From NCBI RefSeq assembly GCF_035181385.1, contig NZ_JAXCJK010000002.1, positions 310,001-374,000 on the forward strand: a stretch of DNA of 64,000 nucleotides, given 5' to 3'. The notes beneath the pieces are model-generated. The model saw only the letters and a program-made list of their open reading frames with translations. It did not search any database and was not told the DNA's origin. Positions 36,225 to 44,179 of this stretch are shown here, in pieces. The first letter of the stretch is position 1. Every line of letters begins with the position of its first letter. Both the position numbers and the translations under genes were made by a program. Origin of the DNA: Moraxella sp035181385 (GTDB lineage Bacteria > Pseudomonadota > Gammaproteobacteria > Pseudomonadales > Moraxellaceae).

Positions 36225-36989
36225 ATGTGTAAAAAATCAAACAACCAATCCAATACTTGCCCACATTGCAATCAAGCACTTGATAATATTATAACGCATC
36301 AATCGGTAGTATTTTGTGGTTATTGTCAAAATAGCCTACTGATTAACCCATTTTTAAAATCATTAGAGCGATTGAGCTTTTGGCAGTTTATTGGTTATTT
36401 TATAAAAAGTCAGTATAAATTATATTTGGCTTGTGGTATTATATGTGGGTTTTTTGTAGCAATCATCACAATTTTTGATAATCTTGACAAGATTAATGTA
36501 AGCCAAACTTTTGGGATAAGTTTAATTATAATTGCACTTATTATTATCGGTGTTGGTATTTATTATACCGAAAAAAAATTACAAAACTATCCTGCCGATA
36601 AACTCAAAAATAAGCTAATTATCAAAGGCATAGATACTTATACACTTATCCAAAACGACTTTAAAATATCGTTTGCATTAGAAAAACTAGCCGAGCAATT
36701 TGATAAATTTACCGCTTGTTGTCCACATTGTGGGTCGCAAAGACTACATCAAAGATTGGATACATTTGTTTGCAAAAATTGTCATTGCTGTTTTGATTTA
36801 AATAAAAAACTCACGCATTTAAAAACAATTAACCTAGCTATCCAATATATTTTTATCTTTACTTTAATAAGATATTTGGATAATATTGTTTATGCAATGC
36901 CTTTATTTTTGATTGTTTTATTTTTTGTAAATTTAATCGCCCAATATTACTGGTTTAAGACCCCAAAATGGCACATACACGCCCCCTAG
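36225..36989 (+). CDS. Unknown zinc-ribbon membrane protein
   Basis: A 254-residue protein not recognised. It starts with a zinc-ribbon-like pair CPHC...CGYC (residues about 12-34), has two hydrophobic helices (from YLACGIICGFFVAII and ISLIIIALIIIGVGIYY), a second ribbon CPHC...CKNC, and two more helices near the end. Very AT-rich compared with guaA. Its last codons overlap the start of the rarA fragment, which suggests the junction arose by recombination. Confidence 0.6.
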   Translation: MCKKSNNQSNTCPHCNQALDNIITHQSVVFCGYCQNSLLINPFLKSLERLSFWQFIGYFIKSQYKLYLACGIICGFFVAIITIFDNLDKINVSQTFGISLIIIALIIIGVGIYYTEKKLQNYPADKLKNKLIIKGIDTYTLIQNDFKISFALEKLAEQFDKFTACCPHCGSQRLHQRLDTFVCKNCHCCFDLNKKLTHLKTINLAIQYIFIFTLIRYLDNIVYAMPLFLIVLFFVNLIAQYYWFKTPKWHIHAP

Positions 36990-37084
36990 CCGAACGAGTT
37001 CGCCCCACATCGCTTGACCAAATTATCGGGCAAGGCCATCTATTGGTCGTGCCTGCAACCGATTGTGGCGGTAACATTTTCTAG
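36968..37084 (+). pseudogene. Truncated duplicate of the rarA 5' end
   Basis: A 38-residue frame reads MAHTRPLAERVRPTSLDQ then IIGQGHLL, clearly the N-terminus of RarA (compare TPLAERVRPQSLADVVGQTHLL in the intact copy at 9411), before leaving the family and stopping. At DNA level 17 bases (GCCGAACGAGTTCGCCC) are identical to the intact gene, but the rest differs, so it comes from a diverged source. Confidence 0.75.
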
Positions 37085-37160
37085 GTTGCTTTTGTTTTAG
37101 ATGAATGACAAAAGCGATGCAGGAGAAAAGAAAGGGTCTTGGCATCGTAAAGTTTGATTG

Positions 37161-37198
37161 GTAAAAAACAAACCCATCGGTATAACGATGGGTTTGTT
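37161..37198 (-). terminator. Terminator of the msrAB operon
   Basis: AACAAACCCATCG and CGATGGGTTTGTT pair perfectly over 13 bp with a 6-base loop; on the minus strand it is followed by TTTT, 18 bases after the msrAB stop. Confidence 0.85.
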
Positions 37199-37215
37199 GC
37201 CACAAGATAATAGAA

Positions 37216-38898
37216 TTACTGTATCAAATCCACTAATGCCCCATAACCTGCATTTTGCATATCGCTTAGTGGGATAAATTGCAAGGCATCGCCATTGATG
37301 CAATAACGCAATCCGCCTTTGTCTTTTGGACCGTCATTAAACATATGCCCCAAATGCGAATCTGCTACACGAGAACGCACTTCGGTACGCACCATATTAA
37401 AACTGGTGTCAGGCAATGTTGTGATAACTTCTTTACTAATTGGTTTGGTAAATGACGGCCAACCACAGCCTGAATTGTATTTATCAGTGGATAAAAATAA
37501 CGGCTCGCCACTTACCACATCTACATACAGCCCCTTGTCAAATAAATGGTCATAGTGATGACTAAATGCTCGTTCTGTTGCACCGTTTTGAGTGATGTTA
37601 AATTGAGCTTTGCTTAGTCTATCTTGTAGATTTTTATCATATTGCTGATAACGGGTAGGGTCTAGTGCTTGGCTTAATGTATCGGCTTTTGGCAAAAGGC
37701 TTTTGGGCTGAATAACAGGTATTTTTTGATTGGCAAGGCTGACATCAATATGACAATAGCCATTTGGATTTTTGGTTAAATAGTCTTGATGATAGCTTTC
37801 TGCTTCATAAAAATGGCGTAGTGGCTGATTTTCTACCACGATTTTTTGGTTAAATTGGCGAGATAGTTTGCTAAGATTATCATCAATAATGGCTTTATCG
37901 CTTGGGTCGGTGTAATAAATGCCTGTGCGGTATTGTATACCCCTGTCATTGCCTTGTTTATTAAGACTGGTTGGGTCTATTACTTTATTATAATACGCCA
38001 AAATGGTAGCAAGATTGGTTTTGTCGGTATCGTAAGTTACTTTTACGGTTTCGGCGTGTCCTGAGCCTTTGATGACATCTTCGTAGCTTGGGCTTGCTGT
38101 TTTGCCGTTGGCATAGCCAGATACAGCATCAACCACGCCTTCTACTCGCTCCATATAGGCTTCAAGTCCCCAAAAACAGCCACCTGCCAGATAAATTGTC
38201 CGTGTGTTAATCGGTGTTTTGCCGTCTGCTTGATAATAGATATTGTCGGTTTTTTTTGGGTTTTTGTTTGACATAGAGTGGTTTTGTGCTTGCAAGTTTT
38301 TAAGCCCTGCAAAATCATTGTCTGCATTGTCTGATAGTGCCGATATTTGGGCATCGGATAGATTGCCTTTGTGAAGATAAACCAAATTACCTTTTTTGTC
38401 CAAAATGGCAAAGGTTGGATACACCTGAATGCCAAATTGGTTAATTAGCGTGCCATTTTTGTCGGTCAGTACTGCTAAATTGGGGTATTCTTTGGCGACC
38501 ACATTATACCATTTGTGAAATGCTTGCTCGTCTTTTTCGCCTAGCTGATTGGGGCTTGCTACGCTAATGACATTCATATTGGGATATTTTTTTGCCCAGT
38601 CATCACTTTCTTGTAAAGTGGCAAGGCACGAAGGACACCAGCTTGCCCAAAATTTTACGATTGTTGGGCGGTTTGGGTCAATCACGCTTTTGTTTGTTTG
38701 ATAGATATTGGCGTTTGGCAGTGATTGCAATGTCGCCAGCGTTTGACTGGGTAGCATATCTTGGCTGGACTTTTGGTGCGTTTGTTCGTTTAAGTCATAA
38801 GACTTGGCGTTCATTTTTTGGCAACTTGATAAAAGCAATAAAGTTGCACATAAGGCACTGCTAAAACTTAGCGTATTATAAAGCAGTCGTTTTGACAT
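37216..38898 (-). CDS. msrAB: Thioredoxin-MsrA-MsrB fusion, methionine sulfoxide reductase
   Basis: A 560-residue envelope-anchored three-domain repair enzyme like neisserial PilB/MsrAB. After a lipoprotein-type signal (LLLLSSC), a TlpA-like thioredoxin domain has WASWCPSCLATL (about residue 86); the MsrA domain has the catalytic Cys in AGGCFWGLEAYM (about 239) and GYCHIDV; the MsrB domain has YNSGCGWPSFTKPI (about 477) and GGLRYCINGDAL with the catalytic Cys. It reduces both sulfoxide epimers in oxidised periplasmic proteins. Last gene of the sigma factor/MNIO operon; ATG follows AAAGGA. Confidence 0.94.
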   Translation of the reverse strand: MSKRLLYNTLSFSSALCATLLLLSSCQKMNAKSYDLNEQTHQKSSQDMLPSQTLATLQSLPNANIYQTNKSVIDPNRPTIVKFWASWCPSCLATLQESDDWAKKYPNMNVISVASPNQLGEKDEQAFHKWYNVVAKEYPNLAVLTDKNGTLINQFGIQVYPTFAILDKKGNLVYLHKGNLSDAQISALSDNADNDFAGLKNLQAQNHSMSNKNPKKTDNIYYQADGKTPINTRTIYLAGGCFWGLEAYMERVEGVVDAVSGYANGKTASPSYEDVIKGSGHAETVKVTYDTDKTNLATILAYYNKVIDPTSLNKQGNDRGIQYRTGIYYTDPSDKAIIDDNLSKLSRQFNQKIVVENQPLRHFYEAESYHQDYLTKNPNGYCHIDVSLANQKIPVIQPKSLLPKADTLSQALDPTRYQQYDKNLQDRLSKAQFNITQNGATERAFSHHYDHLFDKGLYVDVVSGEPLFLSTDKYNSGCGWPSFTKPISKEVITTLPDTSFNMVRTEVRSRVADSHLGHMFNDGPKDKGGLRYCINGDALQFIPLSDMQNAGYGALVDLIQ

Positions 38899-38942
38899 TG
38901 TCGTATCCTTTCACAAATTAACATTGGAAAAATGGTTGGTTA

Positions 38943-39149
38943 TCAATCATCTTGTGTTTTAAATTGAGTCATCATTTGATTGAGTGCTTGAATATTGTGT
39001 TTAAAGTTACGACAATTTTTACAAAGACATAAGTGGCTATATACTTGCCCTTTTTGTAAAGTACTAATGTTATCATCTCGCCAATGGCTAATCAAATGAA
39101 TAATACGGTAGCAATGCTTATCTTGGGGTAAGTTTTGAGGTTCAAACAT
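38943..39149 (-). CDS. Small zinc-binding anti-sigma factor (MseR-like)
   Basis: A 68-residue protein with HLCLCKNC, matching the H-x3-C-x2-C zinc anti-sigma motif, and an upstream cysteine in DKHCYR. It lies 24 bases after an ECF sigma gene and before msrAB. In Neisseria the small protein MseR holds the ECF sigma factor inactive and the regulon includes msrAB, so the same role is inferred here. It has no membrane segment. Confidence 0.75.
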   Translation of the reverse strand: MFEPQNLPQDKHCYRIIHLISHWRDDNISTLQKGQVYSHLCLCKNCRNFKHNIQALNQMMTQFKTQDD

Positions 39150-39173
39150 TTGTTTTTCCTTCTTTATTGTTAG

Positions 39174-39830
39174 TTAGAGATTTTCATCATCAAACCATTT
39201 GATTTGTAAGCATACTTGTAATCGTAATCTGGCCCGGCACATAATGACATAAAAATTTTGTTTGCTTATTTGACAACTTTCACAGATTTCTTCGGTGTCT
39301 AGCTCCAAGTATTCTTTCATCAAAAATATTTTGGCGTGTTCGGCAGGCAGGTTGTTTAAACACACTTCCAAAACCTGCCAAAAACCGTCATTTTGAGCTT
39401 GAATCTCAGGATTATATGCTCTTTCATCAAACGCTGTAGGGCGAGTGCTTTTGTGCCACGAACCGTCTTGGGTAAACAAAGTATTGATGACAAGCTCATC
39501 ACTGTCATTATTGTCGTCATTTGTTAAATCGGTTAATGGAACATAGCGATTTTTTTGGCGCAAGTAGTCAATGATTTTGTTTTTTAAAATGGCAAAAACC
39601 CAAGTCTTGAGTGCGGATTTACCCTGAAAGTCTGTTTGGTACCGCAATGCAGTGGTTAATGCTTCTTGCACGATGTCTTCGGCAATATTTGTATCATTCA
39701 GTTGATTTTTTGCAAATTTTAGCAGTTCTTTGTAAAGGTATAACAAATAATCGTCATTCAATGAATGATGCATACTGTGTGTTTTGCTATCTTTTAATAG
39801 CCGAATAAATGTTTCATTATCATCATTCAT
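39174..39830 (-). CDS. ECF RNA polymerase sigma factor
   Basis: A 218-residue sigma-70-family protein. Region 2 reads NIAEDIVQEALTTALRYQ and SALKTWVFAILKNKIIDYLRQ; region 4 reads LNNLPAEHAKIFLMKEYLEL then ICESCQISKQNFYVIMCRAR. The long interdomain linker is acidic (NDDNNDSDE). By position it should direct its own operon and msrAB, as the neisserial and Haemophilus RpoE-type oxidative-stress sigma factors do. Confidence 0.9.
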   Translation of the reverse strand: MNDDNETFIRLLKDSKTHSMHHSLNDDYLLYLYKELLKFAKNQLNDTNIAEDIVQEALTTALRYQTDFQGKSALKTWVFAILKNKIIDYLRQKNRYVPLTDLTNDDNNDSDELVINTLFTQDGSWHKSTRPTAFDERAYNPEIQAQNDGFWQVLEVCLNNLPAEHAKIFLMKEYLELDTEEICESCQISKQNFYVIMCRARLRLQVCLQIKWFDDENL

Positions 39831-39851
39831 TTTTATGCCTTTTATTTGTAT

Positions 39852-40493
39852 TTACTTTAAAAAATGCTTTTTTAAAAAATAATCAATACTCACATAGTTA
39901 CCTGCTCCATAAAACAATAAAGGCAATAGCATAATCAAATAAGTTACCGCAAATTCCACGCCATTATTTAAAATTACAAAATTTCCCATATCGGTAAGCC
40001 ACTCGTAATTACCGTGTTCTTGCAAAATCTCACGAGCCTTTTCCAATCTTAATGCAACTTCTTGGGCGTTATTTAGACTATCATTGGCACTGCCAAAACC
40101 CAATTTTGACCAAAATAAGGCAGTGCTTGTGCCAGCTTCACTAGATGCAATGGCAAACCAACCATTTTTTAAATGCACGGTCCAGCCTGCCACTGCCATT
40201 GTAATGATTAGTATAATGCTAAAAAAGCGTGTAAAAACCCCAAATAGCAAAGCAAATCCACCAACAAGTTCAGCAAAAATCACCAATGCTGTCATCAAAG
40301 GTGCAAAAGGCAGTCCAAGCCCCCAGTCGCTATTGCCAAGCCATTCACTGGTTGCATTAAAGCTGTTTAATTTATTGAGTCCTGCAATAATAAAAATTGG
40401 CGCTAAATAAATACGCAAAGCAAGCAGTAAGGTAAAATCAAGCGATTTTAATTTGTGGATAAATCTATCATAAGTATGGATAATTTTTTGCAT
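39852..40493 (-). CDS. DoxX-family membrane protein
   Basis: A 213-residue protein with four hydrophobic helices; RIYLAPIFIIAGLNKLNSF, LVIFAELVGGFALLFGVFTR and IILIITMAVAGWTVH are typical of DoxX. It carries a roughly 60-residue insertion before the last helix (SLNNAQEVALRLEKAREI). DoxX proteins are regular companions of MNIO/bufferin operons; their role is not proven. ATG 40493 is preferred to an upstream GTG. Confidence 0.85.
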   Translation of the reverse strand: MQKIIHTYDRFIHKLKSLDFTLLLALRIYLAPIFIIAGLNKLNSFNATSEWLGNSDWGLGLPFAPLMTALVIFAELVGGFALLFGVFTRFFSIILIITMAVAGWTVHLKNGWFAIASSEAGTSTALFWSKLGFGSANDSLNNAQEVALRLEKAREILQEHGNYEWLTDMGNFVILNNGVEFAVTYLIMLLPLLFYGAGNYVSIDYFLKKHFLK

Positions 40494-40530
40494 AAAAACT
40501 CTTTTTTTATAAAACACTAATTGGGCTAAT

Positions 40531-41352
40531 TTATGTCATTTGAATTAACACAGATTGGCTAACTAATAACGCAAATAAATCATCGGTATACGCCAAAAGT
40601 TCGTCAATATTATCATAATCAATAGATTGACCAAAATCACGCATTAGTTGTTCATTAGATGAATATGTTTGTTCACTATTTTGCATAAAATCAATGAGTA
40701 AATGGGTCAAGGCATTAATTTGGATAAATTCTATTTTGTCATTATTGTCTTTTAAGACCACCAAAAAAGCATCAGACGGTTCAATATCGCTATTATCCAC
40801 GCTAATGGTATGTACAGGATAATGATAGTGATGATTTTGTACACTATGATTTAAAGCGTACGAATTGTTGCTGTTAATAATGACCTTTGGCGTTGTATCT
40901 GGCAGGGTGTCTACATACAGTTCTAGCCATTCATAATGGGCAAGCTCGGGCAAATAATCAGGCACAAAATCAATATCACTTTTTTGAAGTGTTATTGCAT
41001 TATGCCAATCACTATCGTTGTCATCGTTTAGTTTTGATAAAAAATCCACAAATTGCATTGGAATTTCACTAAAATATGGCGAATGTGTTGGATAACATTG
41101 AAAAAAATACAACGATAAAGGTTTGAAGTTATCGTCCAATATCGCCCGACAAACGGGAAAGCATTGATTTAAAAAACCAGACATATTGTTAAAAATCAAG
41201 TCTTGGTAAATTTTGCCAACCTTGTGGGGAATAGTATCGCTAGCAGATTGAGAACGCAAATAATCACCAAATTGCAATTGAAATTTTTGCAAAGAATAAG
41301 GCGGTTTATGACTATTAACTGTGCGATTTTTTTCAAATAAAGTTATTGTCAT
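40531..41352 (-). CDS. DUF2063 partner protein of MNIO enzyme (BufC/HvfC-like)
   Basis: A 273-residue protein whose N-terminal half (FQLQFGDYLRSQ, VGKIYQDLIFNNMSGFLNQC, FPVCRAIL) fits DUF2063, once called putative DNA-binding but now known as the partner that presents precursor peptides to DUF692 oxidases. It lies directly downstream of the DUF692 gene with a 20-base gap, as expected. Confidence 0.82.
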   Translation of the reverse strand: MTITLFEKNRTVNSHKPPYSLQKFQLQFGDYLRSQSASDTIPHKVGKIYQDLIFNNMSGFLNQCFPVCRAILDDNFKPLSLYFFQCYPTHSPYFSEIPMQFVDFLSKLNDDNDSDWHNAITLQKSDIDFVPDYLPELAHYEWLELYVDTLPDTTPKVIINSNNSYALNHSVQNHHYHYPVHTISVDNSDIEPSDAFLVVLKDNNDKIEFIQINALTHLLIDFMQNSEQTYSSNEQLMRDFGQSIDYDNIDELLAYTDDLFALLVSQSVLIQMT

Positions 41353-41372
41353 TGCTTTTTATCATTTTAAAA

Positions 41373-42269
41373 TCAGGCAGATAACTGCTGTTTGTTTGGA
41401 TTTAAAGATTGACACGCATTTTTTTGAGCATGGTGAATCATATCAATCTCTGTCAATAATTCATCTAGGGCAGGAAAATTAAAATCTCGCTCCAAACAGG
41501 TGGGAATGTCGGTGGCTTTTTTGCCTGTACGATGATAAATCTCACGATAGGCTTCGTCCAATAACTGCCAAACAGGTTCTATGACATTATTGCCGTGCGT
41601 GTCTATAATAAAACCATCTTCTGCCACATAATGCCCTGCAATGTGCATATAACATACTTTTTCTAGTGGCAACTGGTGTAAATAGGCAATGGGGTCAAAG
41701 CCAAAATTTTGGCTATTGACATAAATATTATTGATATCCAAATGCAATAAGCAATCGGCTTCTTTGACCACAGCACTGATAAACTCGCTGTCGGACATAT
41801 CACTGTCTGGTGGCGTGTAATAATAACTGGCGTTTTCAAAACCAATTTGCATACCCATAATATCTTGGGCTTGTTTTATGCGATTGGCAGTCCATTTGAC
41901 CGCATCGTTGGTACAAGGAATAGGCAATAAATCATACAAATGTCCCTTGTCATCAGATGTCCACGCCAAATGCTCAGTATATAACTGCATACCGTGTTCT
42001 TGCATAAATTTTTTGGTATTTTTTAATAAATCAATATCCAATTTGGCACTACTGCCGATTGACAAAGACAAACCGTGGCAAATAAAAGCAAATCGCTCGG
42101 TATAGGATTTGAGTAGTTTGTGATACTGCCCACCCATTTGCCCTGCCGAATTAAGCCAATTTTCAGGCGACACTTCAAAAAAATCAATCGCTGATAAATC
42201 GTGTGTTTGCATATCTTGGCAAAGCTCACGGCGAAAGCCTAAGCCTGCACCTTTTAAACAATTACTCAT
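41373..42269 (-). CDS. DUF692 multinuclear iron oxidase (MNIO, BufB/HvfB-like)
   Basis: A 298-residue TIM-barrel protein: LKGAGLGFRRELCQDM, DFFEVSPENWL, FICHGLSLSIGSSA, YTEHLAWTSDDKGHLYDLLP, LDINNIYVNSQNFGFDP, MHIAGHYVAEDGFIIDTHGN and LERDFNFP carry the His/Asp/Glu ligands of the non-haem iron cluster. MNIO enzymes modify cysteines of ribosomal peptides, in HvfB into oxazolone/thioamide pairs that bind copper. The cysteine-repeat substrate gene is immediately upstream. The start could also be ATG 42293. Confidence 0.9.
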   Translation of the reverse strand: MSNCLKGAGLGFRRELCQDMQTHDLSAIDFFEVSPENWLNSAGQMGGQYHKLLKSYTERFAFICHGLSLSIGSSAKLDIDLLKNTKKFMQEHGMQLYTEHLAWTSDDKGHLYDLLPIPCTNDAVKWTANRIKQAQDIMGMQIGFENASYYYTPPDSDMSDSEFISAVVKEADCLLHLDINNIYVNSQNFGFDPIAYLHQLPLEKVCYMHIAGHYVAEDGFIIDTHGNNVIEPVWQLLDEAYREIYHRTGKKATDIPTCLERDFNFPALDELLTEIDMIHHAQKNACQSLNPNKQQLSA

Positions 42270-42379
42270 ATCGGTCTCAACGATAAATGGCATTAAAAAA
42301 CACTTAGAATCAATCAAACAAGCATATGCTTATTTGATTGATTAATAACGCTAAGTAAATAATGTTAAGTTAAGTCGGC

Positions 42380-42718
42380 TTATTTAGCTCCGCCACACTT
42401 ACCTTCGCCACATTTGCCTTCACCGCACTTGGCTTCGGCTTTTTTGGTGGTAGGTGCTTTGGCTGTGCCACCGCATTTACCTTCGCCACATTTGGCATCT
42501 GCCTTTTTGCTGGCTTTGGCTGTACCGCCACATTTGCCTTCACCGCACTTGGCTTCTGCTTTTTTGCTCGCCTTACTTTTGCTGACACAAGCCTTGTCAG
42601 CTTTGTCGCATTGTGTGGTTTTGTTTTGGTAGCCTTGTGCCATCGCATTTAATGCAAATGGGCTAACGCCTGCTACAACCAATGAGCCAACTAAGGCGGT
42701 TTTTGCTAATTTTTTCAT
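42380..42718 (-). CDS. Bufferin/HvfA-like cysteine-repeat precursor peptide
   Basis: A 112-residue exported peptide. Residues 1-28 are a signal peptide (MKKLAKTALVGSLVVAG...ALNAMA). The mature part starts with two cysteines (TTQCDKADKAC) and continues with lysine/alanine-rich spacers carrying three blocks of KCGEGKCG, the last extended to KCGEGKCGEGKCGG, seven KCG units in all and four exact EGKCG motifs. EGKCG is the site modified by DUF692 enzymes in HvfA. First gene of the operon; ATG 42718 follows GGAG. Confidence 0.88.
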   Translation of the reverse strand: MKKLAKTALVGSLVVAGVSPFALNAMAQGYQNKTTQCDKADKACVSKSKASKKAEAKCGEGKCGGTAKASKKADAKCGEGKCGGTAKAPTTKKAEAKCGEGKCGEGKCGGAK

Positions 42719-42731
42719 GGTATAAACTCCG

Positions 42732-42782
42732 ATTGTATGTTTTATCAAGTTTTGGTATGATTTTTTGGTAGTCATGCCAAAA
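42732..42782 (-). promoter_or_regulatory. Repeat-rich upstream region of the precursor-peptide operon
   Basis: TTTTGGTA occurs twice (42750-42757 and 42763-42770, 13-base period) and TTTTGG (42763-42768) is mirrored by CCAAAA (42777-42782) across 8 bases. A TACAAT-like -10 lies at 42737-42732 on the minus strand without a good sigma-70 -35, consistent with another sigma factor or an activator. Which regulator binds is unknown. Confidence 0.35.
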
Positions 42783-42990
42783 GTAAAAATAGGACATTTT
42801 GTTAATATTTAAAAAAACAGAATGTTCTATTACAATAGTCGTAAATCAAACGCAAAACCTTACAATTTTTTTTAATATTTTTTGTATTATGTTGAAAATT
42901 CATACTTATCATACATGGCAAGGTGGATTATGGTTTGTATGTTGGATTGTCGCCAATAGATGGTAAGGGCTGGGATTATCAAATCTGTTG

Positions 42991-43131
42991 ATGAATTTTG
43001 ACGGTTTGTCGGCTGATTACATTCAATATTTGAGTGAGGATAATAATATTATCCAGATGAGCAAAAATCGTGGTTGGGTTGTTGTCAATACTGTGAGTAG
43101 TGGGCGTGTTTTAAAAAGCCATTTAATTTAA
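42991..43131 (+). CDS. Possible 46-residue peptide or gene remnant
   Basis: A short frame (MNFDGLSADYIQYLSED..., ending VLKSHLI) runs into the shared terminator. It has no ribosome binding site and no recognised family; open codons continue 24 bases upstream of the ATG. It may be the tail of a lost gene. In the rest of 42783-43112 I see nothing. Confidence 0.25.
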   Translation: MNFDGLSADYIQYLSEDNNIIQMSKNRGWVVVNTVSSGRVLKSHLI

Positions 43132-43146
43132 ATTAAATGGCTTTTT
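43113..43146. terminator. Perfect 34-bp palindromic terminator
   Basis: AAAAAGCCATTTAATTT is followed directly by its complement, giving a 17-bp perfect inverted repeat with A and T ends; it lies just past the stop of the DUF2059 gene and can act in both directions. Confidence 0.8.
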
Positions 43147-43151
43147 GTTAA

Positions 43152-43700
43152 TTATTTTAATAATTCTTGTACTTGTTTTTCAAATACTGGCAAATGTTTT
43201 GCAACGGATTTATCTATCGCCTGTATAAATTTGTTGTTATCAGCAAGCGACATAGCGGACTTAGTCAGTGCCTTTGTTACCAAAGCCTCTTTGGTGATGA
43301 TGCTTTGACCAACTGGTGTTTGATAAAACTCAATCATTGCATTCACTTCTTGTTGTGTATAGTGTTCTTTGGCAATGTTAATGTAGGTATTGATGATCTG
43401 CTCAGATAAAATACCAAGATTGACATCTTGCCAAATTTTTTCGCTCAGATCATAAAGAAGGGTCTCAACTTGTGAACGCTTTTCTTCTGGTAGGTAATTG
43501 ACCATAGAGTTCATGCTAGTATGTACAAATGCATTAACAAAACCAGATTTCATCGTCTCTTGGACAATTTGCTCTGTGTTGGTAACCTTTGTTAATGTGA
43601 GCAATGAGTCATGACTTGGTGTTTTTGCCATGACAGTAGTTGAGCCAAAGAGTAGGCTTGTGGTCATCAATGTTGTGATAATGCTCTGTTTAATATTCAT
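43152..43700 (-). CDS. Periplasmic DUF2059 protein
   Basis: A 182-residue protein with a signal peptide (ending TTVMA) and the DUF2059 helix-rich motif HYTQQEVNAMIEFYQTPVGQ. The function of the family is unknown. It stands alone between a terminator and a 480-base gap. Confidence 0.78.
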   Translation of the reverse strand: MNIKQSIITTLMTTSLLFGSTTVMAKTPSHDSLLTLTKVTNTEQIVQETMKSGFVNAFVHTSMNSMVNYLPEEKRSQVETLLYDLSEKIWQDVNLGILSEQIINTYINIAKEHYTQQEVNAMIEFYQTPVGQSIITKEALVTKALTKSAMSLADNNKFIQAIDKSVAKHLPVFEKQVQELLK

Positions 43701-44179
43701 GTTTTAACCCTGTTTGATAATCGATGAAATAAAAAGTTGTTAATATCAATGTGTAAATGAAAGTTATTACCATATAATATGATGGAAAAGCTATGATAGC
43801 AGAACCAACCTTTTTGTCAATACTGTATTTGCACAGCTATATTTGTGTCTTTGAAAAACTTACCAATGTATTTATAAAAATTTGCTATAATGTATGCAAA
43901 GATGGCTGTTGCTCAAATGACCCAAAAGATATACTAAAAAGCATTTGATATTTTTTTTTGATGGACTTTTGAGCTACTCTTAAAAAATCAAATCAATTTT
44001 ATATTGTTTCATGTGAAACAGTTATCAATGACCATGAATTTGGTTTGGTTGTTACTTGGTTTAAAGTCATTGATGCTGGTGGGTTGGTGGTTTTGATGTC
44101 ATTAAAAAGTGATGAGTTAAAGACTGTCTTGGTGATTTAACATTTGACAGAAGCGATAAGAATAGGGTGTGGGTGATTT
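43701..44179. other. 480-base intergenic region upstream of avtA
   Basis: It holds one parS-like site (separately listed), an extended -10 (TGC then TATAAT, 43883-43891) without a clear -35, and a TTGACA at 44144-44149 without a matching -10. No gene or structured RNA was recognised. Confidence 0.3.
44005..44020. other. parS-like palindrome 8 (intergenic)
   Basis: TGTTTCATGTGAAACA matches TGTTTCACGTGAAACA at 15 of 16 positions and lies in non-coding DNA, so it is not explained by protein coding. Confidence 0.65.

Noticed and set aside
44144..44149. TTGACA as -35 of avtA
   Set aside because: No -10-like hexamer lies 16-18 bases downstream, and the start would fall at the GTG codon.
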